Origin: CAYRVF01 sp964427535 | GTDB taxonomy: Bacteria > Chloroflexota > Ktedonobacteria > Ktedonobacterales > JADMIN01 | Direction of reading: 5' to 3' | Length of the DNA: 64,000 bases | NCBI GenBank assembly: GCA_964427535.1 | Contig: CAYRVF010000003.1 | Location: 1 to 64,000 of the forward strand | Shown: piece by piece, positions 60,085 through 64,000 of the stretch | Numbering within the stretch: the stretch's first letter is position 1 | Layout: each line of letters opens with the position of its first letter | Program-made: the position numbers and the translations under genes | The notes under the pieces: generated by a model | What the model was told of the DNA's origin: nothing | Databases searched by the model: none | What the model saw: the letters and a program-made list of their open reading frames with translations, nothing else

Positions 60085-61164
60085 GTGAGAGGAATATCGC
60101 AGGATCGCGCCGAGCGGACCGAGCCGCGACAGAACGACGGCGAGCGGCCGCTGGTGATGGGCACACGCGGGTCGGCGCTGGCGCTCTGGCAGACGAACTG
60201 GGTGCTCGACGCCCTGCGCGAGACCGCGCCCGACACACGGTTCGTCATGGAGACCATTCGCACGCAGGGCGACCGCACGCAGACGCTGAACGTGCCGCTT
60301 TCACAGCTCGGCGACAAGGGCATGTTCATCGCTGAGCTGGAGCGCGCGCTGCTCTCGGGCGACCTCGACGCCACCATCTCGCCCATGAACGACCGCGCGC
60401 TTGCCGACGCCGAACGCCTCCGCGAGGCTGGCGAGACGCTCCAGCGCATCGACGTCGCCGTCCACAGCCTGAAAGACCTGCCGAGCACGCTGACGCCAGG
60501 GCTGACTCTCGCCGCCGTGACGGACCGTGAAGACCCGCGCGATGTGCTCATCTCGCGGTCGGGCGCGCGTTTCGCCGATCTGCCACCCGGCGCGAGTGTC
60601 GCCACGAGCAGTCTCCGCCGCCGCGCGCAGGTGCTGCATCTGCGGCCCGATCTGCGCGTCGTCGAGATCCGCGGCAACGTGGATACTCGCATTCGCAAGG
60701 TGCTCGATCCCAATGGGCCGGACGCGATGATTCTGGCGGCGGCGGGCGTCAAGCGGCTGGAGCTGGACCGCTACATCACCGAATATCTCCCGGTCGAGCT
60801 GATGGTGCCGGCGGTCGGCCAGGGCGCGCTGGCGATCGAGGTGCGCGAGCACGATACCCGCGCGCGCAGGCTGCTGCGGCGGCTCGACGCGCCCGACACA
60901 CGCAAGGCTGTGCTGGCCGAGCGCGCCGTGCTCGCCACGCTGGGTGGCGGCTGCCAGGTGCCAGTCGGCGCGCACGCCACCGTAGAAGCGGAGGGCACCA
61001 CGCTGCGGCTGATCGCGCTCGTTGCCAGCCCTGACGGCTCGCGGCTGCTGCGTGTGGAGCGGCGTGGCTCTGCGTCACGCCCGGTCGCGCTGGGTCGCGG
61101 AGCGGCGCGAGAGTTGCTGCGTCAGGGAGCAGGCGAGATTCTGCGCGACGTGCTGGCTCGCTAG
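60085..61164 (+). CDS. hemC: hydroxymethylbilane synthase (porphobilinogen deaminase) with internal insert
   Basis: Builds the linear tetrapyrrole for haem, sirohaem and corrinoids. 359 residues. MGTRGSALALWQ near 28, AVHSLKDLPS near 130, TSSLRRRAQ near 175, and the cofactor Cys in LGGGCQVP near 290 are present. Compared with typical HemC (about 310), a segment of about 28 residues (ATISPMNDRALADAE-) is inserted between ALLSGDLD and the VAVHSLKD strand, an unusual place close to the active-site lid. GTG start at 60085. Confidence 0.94.
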   Translation: MRGISQDRAERTEPRQNDGERPLVMGTRGSALALWQTNWVLDALRETAPDTRFVMETIRTQGDRTQTLNVPLSQLGDKGMFIAELERALLSGDLDATISPMNDRALADAERLREAGETLQRIDVAVHSLKDLPSTLTPGLTLAAVTDREDPRDVLISRSGARFADLPPGASVATSSLRRRAQVLHLRPDLRVVEIRGNVDTRIRKVLDPNGPDAMILAAAGVKRLELDRYITEYLPVELMVPAVGQGALAIEVREHDTRARRLLRRLDAPDTRKAVLAERAVLATLGGGCQVPVGAHATVEAEGTTLRLIALVASPDGSRLLRVERRGSASRPVALGRGAARELLRQGAGEILRDVLAR

Positions 61165-61221
61165 CCGCCCGCCACAGACGCAACACACTCTGCCGATATA
61201 CTGAACCGAGGCAAGCGTATC

Positions 61222-62061
61222 GTGACTCAACCCGACCCCGCTGGCACGGCGGCGAGTGCGTCTGCCGGACCACTCGCTGGCCGCCACATCGGCATCACAC
61301 GCCCGCTCGCGCAGGCCGCCGACCTCGCAGACCGGCTGACGGCGCTGGGGGCGCGCGTGACCGCGCTCTCGGCCATCGAGATTGCCCCGGTCGAAGACCC
61401 ATCCGCGCTGGATGCCGCGCTGCGGACGCTCTCGGCCTACGACTGGCTGGTCTTTACCAGCGTCAACGGCGTGCGCGCGGTGGACGAGCGGCTACGCACG
61501 CTCGGCATCGGCTGGCGGGACCGGAACAGCGCCCGCATCGCCGCGATTGGTCCGGCGACGGCGGCGGCGCTGGCACGGCTGGGAGCGGCCCCCGACCTCG
61601 TGCCCGACGAATACGTCGCCGAGGCCATCGCGGCGGGGCTGGGCGATGTCGCGGGCAAGCGGCTGCTGCTCGCGCGCGCGGACATCGCCCGCAAGACGCT
61701 CGCGGAGGACTTGCGCGCGGGTGGCGCGCTCGTCACCGAGGTCGCGGCGTACCGCACGGTCGAGACGCCGCTCGCGCCAGAGCGCCTGCGCGCCGTGCTG
61801 GAGGCCGATCGGGTGGACGCCCTCACGTTCACCAGCTCGTCGACGGTGCGCGGGCTGCTGCGGAGCCTCGCCGATGCTGGCCTCAACGCCAGTGATGCGC
61901 TGCGCGGCGTCGCGCTCGTCGCCATCGGGCCGATCACGGCGCGGACGCTACGCGAGCACAGGCTGGAGCCAGCGGCCATCGCCTCACCGTACACCATTCC
62001 CGGACTCGTCTCAGCGGTTGTCGCGTGCCTGAGTGCGGCCTCGGTGCCGCGAGGAGAGTAG
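61222..62061 (+). CDS. hemD: uroporphyrinogen-III synthase
   Basis: 279 residues, low sequence conservation as usual for HemD. LAGRHIGITRPLAQAADLADRLTALGARVTALSAIEIAP near the start, WLVFTSVNGVRAV near 75, and ALTFTSSSTVRGLL near 203 are the two-domain signatures. GTG start, 57 bases after hemC, so probably the same transcript. Together hemC and hemD make uroporphyrinogen III. Confidence 0.9.
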   Translation: MTQPDPAGTAASASAGPLAGRHIGITRPLAQAADLADRLTALGARVTALSAIEIAPVEDPSALDAALRTLSAYDWLVFTSVNGVRAVDERLRTLGIGWRDRNSARIAAIGPATAAALARLGAAPDLVPDEYVAEAIAAGLGDVAGKRLLLARADIARKTLAEDLRAGGALVTEVAAYRTVETPLAPERLRAVLEADRVDALTFTSSSTVRGLLRSLADAGLNASDALRGVALVAIGPITARTLREHRLEPAAIASPYTIPGLVSAVVACLSAASVPRGE

Positions 62062-62067
62062 CGCCTC

Positions 62068-62856
62068 ATGTCTGCCACCGCTATCTTCGAGTTGCTCGCC
62101 GCGCTCTGTGCGTTTCTCGCGGCGATCTTCATCTTCGATCAGCAATTGCTGCGGCCTCGTCCGTACAAGCTGATGTGGACGCTCGGCCTGCTCTTCTACG
62201 GCATCGCGGCCAGCGCGGCCTTCGCCGGATCGGCAGGCTCGTGGACCGTCGCGGAGTACAAGGTCTGGTACTTCTTCGGCGGCATCCTGACGGCGGCGTA
62301 TCTCGGTCTGGGATCATTCTACCTGCTCGGGCCGCGCCGTCTCGCACATATCTTCGCCGCCATCGCGACAGTCATCGCGCTCTATAGTGCCGTGCGTGTG
62401 GCGACATACAGTGTCCCGGCGAGCGTCGCCGCGAAGATGGCCAGCAGTTCCACCGCCGTCGTCACGAACGTGAAGGCGTTCCCGGTGCTGCCGCCGGACC
62501 TCTCGGCCGCGGCAATTCTCATGAACATTCCGGGTGCGCTCTTCCTCTTCGGCGGCGCGGCGTGGAGCGCCTACACCTTCTGGCGCAAGCGCACGCCTGG
62601 CTACCGTGTGGTCTCGATGCTGCTGCTGGCCCTCGGCGCGGTCTTCCCGAGCATTCTGACAGGTCTGCAGCGGCTCGGGTACAGCTCCGGCGCGGCGCTG
62701 GGCGAGTTCCTGGGCGCGCTCTGCCTCATGGCGGGCCTGCTCATCAGCCTGGACGTCTTCACCGTCTTCCGCATCCCCTTCACCAACATCGTCCTCCGGG
62801 AGCGCAGGGCGGCGGGCAGCACTGCCGTTCAGGCGACGCAGAAGGCGGGCGGGTGA
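62068..62856 (+). CDS. multi-pass membrane protein of unknown function
   Basis: 262 residues with about seven membrane segments. The first ten residues lead into FELLAALCAFLAAIFIFDQQLLRPRPYKLMWTLGLLFYGIAASAAF; the remaining segments are spaced through to LISLDVFTVFRIPFTNIVL. I do not recognise a family. Begins six bases after the hemD stop, so it is likely cotranscribed; whether it has a tetrapyrrole role is unknown. Confidence 0.7.
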   Translation: MSATAIFELLAALCAFLAAIFIFDQQLLRPRPYKLMWTLGLLFYGIAASAAFAGSAGSWTVAEYKVWYFFGGILTAAYLGLGSFYLLGPRRLAHIFAAIATVIALYSAVRVATYSVPASVAAKMASSSTAVVTNVKAFPVLPPDLSAAAILMNIPGALFLFGGAAWSAYTFWRKRTPGYRVVSMLLLALGAVFPSILTGLQRLGYSSGAALGEFLGALCLMAGLLISLDVFTVFRIPFTNIVLRERRAAGSTAVQATQKAGG

Positions 62857-62993
62857 ACCTGCGCTCCCAGCACGTGATCGCTATCTCCACCCCCTCACTG
62901 CTTCATCCCTGCCGGAGGGGGTGTGTCGTCGTCTGGGCAAGACATGGTACGTTATACTGGTATTTGCCGCAGTCTTGCTGCCTGCCGCCACTC

Positions 62994-63016
62994 AGCCGCG
63001 GAAGGAGTCCGCGGCT
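62994..63016. other. GC-rich hairpin in the leader of the last gene
   Basis: AGCCGCGGA, loop AGGAG, TCCGCGGCT: nine-bp stem. A TATACT lies at about 62952. The loop itself reads like a Shine-Dalgarno sequence (AGGAG), but the start codon is 75 bases away. No T-run. It may be an attenuator or processing site for the following MFS gene. Confidence 0.4.
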
Positions 63017-63090
63017 TGATCGACCCCACACGACAGACGGTAGGATGCTGACGCTCGTCTTTAGCATGCCGTCGAGGAAGAACCGACGCC

Positions 63091-64000
63091 GTGACACGAT
63101 TCGAGCGCGAGGACACAGAGACCGTCGATGCGAGAGGCAGCGCGTACACGCCGGAGGGCGTGCCTGAGGTCGCCGGAGCGAATCTCACCTACTGGCAGAC
63201 TGTCCGTTCATTCAGCCTGAACGCGCGCCTGTATCTGCTGTACATGCTGTTCAACGGCATCAACTTCGGCATCTTCACCCTCGATTTCAACCTCTACCTC
63301 AACAGTCTGGGCTATCATAACGACTTCGTCGGCTTCATCAACGCGCTGCCCGCGGCGGTCATTCTGCTGATCGGCCTGCCCGTCGGCTATATCGCGGACC
63401 GCGTGGGCTACCGGCCGTTCCTGCTGGCGGGGGCGACGATCATCGCGCTGGCCTCGCTGCTGCCCTTCTCCACGGGCGCGGCGTTGGGGATGATGCTCTT
63501 CGCCATCGCGCTCGGCGTTGGGCGGGACCTGACGCAGATTCTCGGGCAGCCGTTTCTGGCGGCGGCCAGCACCGCGCGTGACCGGGTGCATCTCTTCTCA
63601 GTGAACTCGGCCATCGCCACCATCTCGCTCTCGCTCGGCATCCTGCTCGGCGGCGCGATTCCCGAGATCGTGGCGCAACGCGCGGGCGTCTCGGCGAACA
63701 GTCCGCAGGCGCTTCACGGGACATTCATTGCCATGACGCTCGTCGCCGGACTGGGTATGCTGCCACTCTTCTTCATGCGCCCCACGAGCGGTCCGCGCGA
63801 CGCCGCCGGCTCGTCGCCGACGCCAGTTCGCGCGAGCTCGCTGCGCGGGATCTCCGCTGGTCTGCGCGAGATCGACATGCCGGTGTTCGTGCGACTGCTG
63901 CTGCCCGAGGCGATCGTCGGGCTGGGGGCGGGCGCGCTGGTCGTCTTCTTCCAGCTCTACTTTCACCAGCGGTTCGGTCTCGCTCCCGGCCCGACGGCGC
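63091..64000 (+). CDS. MFS transporter, 3' partial
   Basis: The reading frame opens at GTG 63091 and runs off the end of the window (303 codons). After about 35 polar residues come seven hydrophobic segments: LYLLYMLFNGINFGIFTLDF, GFINALPAAVILLIGLPVGYIADRVGYRPFLL (the MFS loop 2-3 motif G-x3-D-R-x-G), IALASLLPF, and others. Substrate unknown. A GAGGAAG is about 12 bases before the GTG. Longer frames on the minus strand are shadows of this gene. Confidence 0.85.
   Translation, partial: MTRFEREDTETVDARGSAYTPEGVPEVAGANLTYWQTVRSFSLNARLYLLYMLFNGINFGIFTLDFNLYLNSLGYHNDFVGFINALPAAVILLIGLPVGYIADRVGYRPFLLAGATIIALASLLPFSTGAALGMMLFAIALGVGRDLTQILGQPFLAAASTARDRVHLFSVNSAIATISLSLGILLGGAIPEIVAQRAGVSANSPQALHGTFIAMTLVAGLGMLPLFFMRPTSGPRDAAGSSPTPVRASSLRGISAGLREIDMPVFVRLLLPEAIVGLGAGALVVFFQLYFHQRFGLAPGPTA

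Noticed and set aside
1..64000. tRNA, rRNA, CRISPR, prophage or transposase genes
   Set aside because: None recognised on reading both strands; a covariance-model scan for tRNAs and a repeat-spacer search would be decisive.

Overview
The window is a 64 kb piece of a high-GC bacterial chromosome from a draft assembly; two 100-base N runs mark scaffold joins. Several features together suggest a Chloroflexota member, possibly of the Ktedonobacteria/Thermomicrobia type, although an actinobacterial or other terrabacterial origin cannot be excluded from sequence alone. These features are F420-type oxidoreductases, a large SRP RNA with an Alu domain, an ArsA ATPase with an HSP20-like tail, a double-KaiC ATPase, a type III polyketide synthase and many short palindromic intergenic repeats. 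There are no rRNA or tRNA genes, CRISPR arrays, transposases or prophage genes that I can support.

Layout. 1-15 kb: 3' end of an unusual mraY with a long C-terminal extension, ROK kinase, a small membrane protein, an assembly gap, OsmC, CoxG-like SRPBCC protein, otsB, NERD protein, MscS channel, a sugar-acid MFS transporter next to an FGGY kinase, a cNMP-binding protein, a multi-pass membrane protein and an ABC-2 exporter pair. 15-28 kb: membrane protein, methyltransferase, CaxA-type cation/H+ antiporter, GT4 glycosyltransferase, PRC-barrel protein, tyrS, a kaiC-like plus response-regulator operon, queC, a CpsB-like PHP protein and an XRE-like regulator. 28-35 kb: a large unknown protein, the SRP RNA gene with a clear sigma70 promoter, dnaX (with the second gap) overlapped by a HEAT-like gene, a Pro-rich protein and a methyltransferase. 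35-46 kb: nitroreductase, type III PKS, a PLP dehydratase/Nudix pair, a VOC/WYL pair, PAP2, an F420 LLM oxidoreductase and a DUF6582-type protein that share an ECF-like promoter block, then a NarL-type two-component pair. 46-64 kb: M24 peptidase, folP-folC, PPOX protein, an arsR-alkA operon with operator, a Zn-ribbon protein, a response regulator, an RlmI-type methylase, a broken phytoene/squalene synthase relic, arsA, DinB, an alpha/beta hydrolase lacking the usual serine, a divergent eamA/Lrp pair with operator, hemC-hemD, a membrane protein and a truncated MFS gene.

Most genes are housekeeping or metabolic and arranged as single genes or two-gene operons. Three families of GC-rich palindromic repeats (called A, B and C here) sit in many of the gaps between genes, often directly after stop codons. 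In two genes the coding sequence itself ends inside a repeat. The most interesting signals are the shared 72-bp ECF-like promoter block, the repeat families, the KaiC-response regulator operon, the XRE-like/degenerate IrrE-like gene pair, the mraY fusion and the palindromic operators of the ArsR and Lrp regulators.
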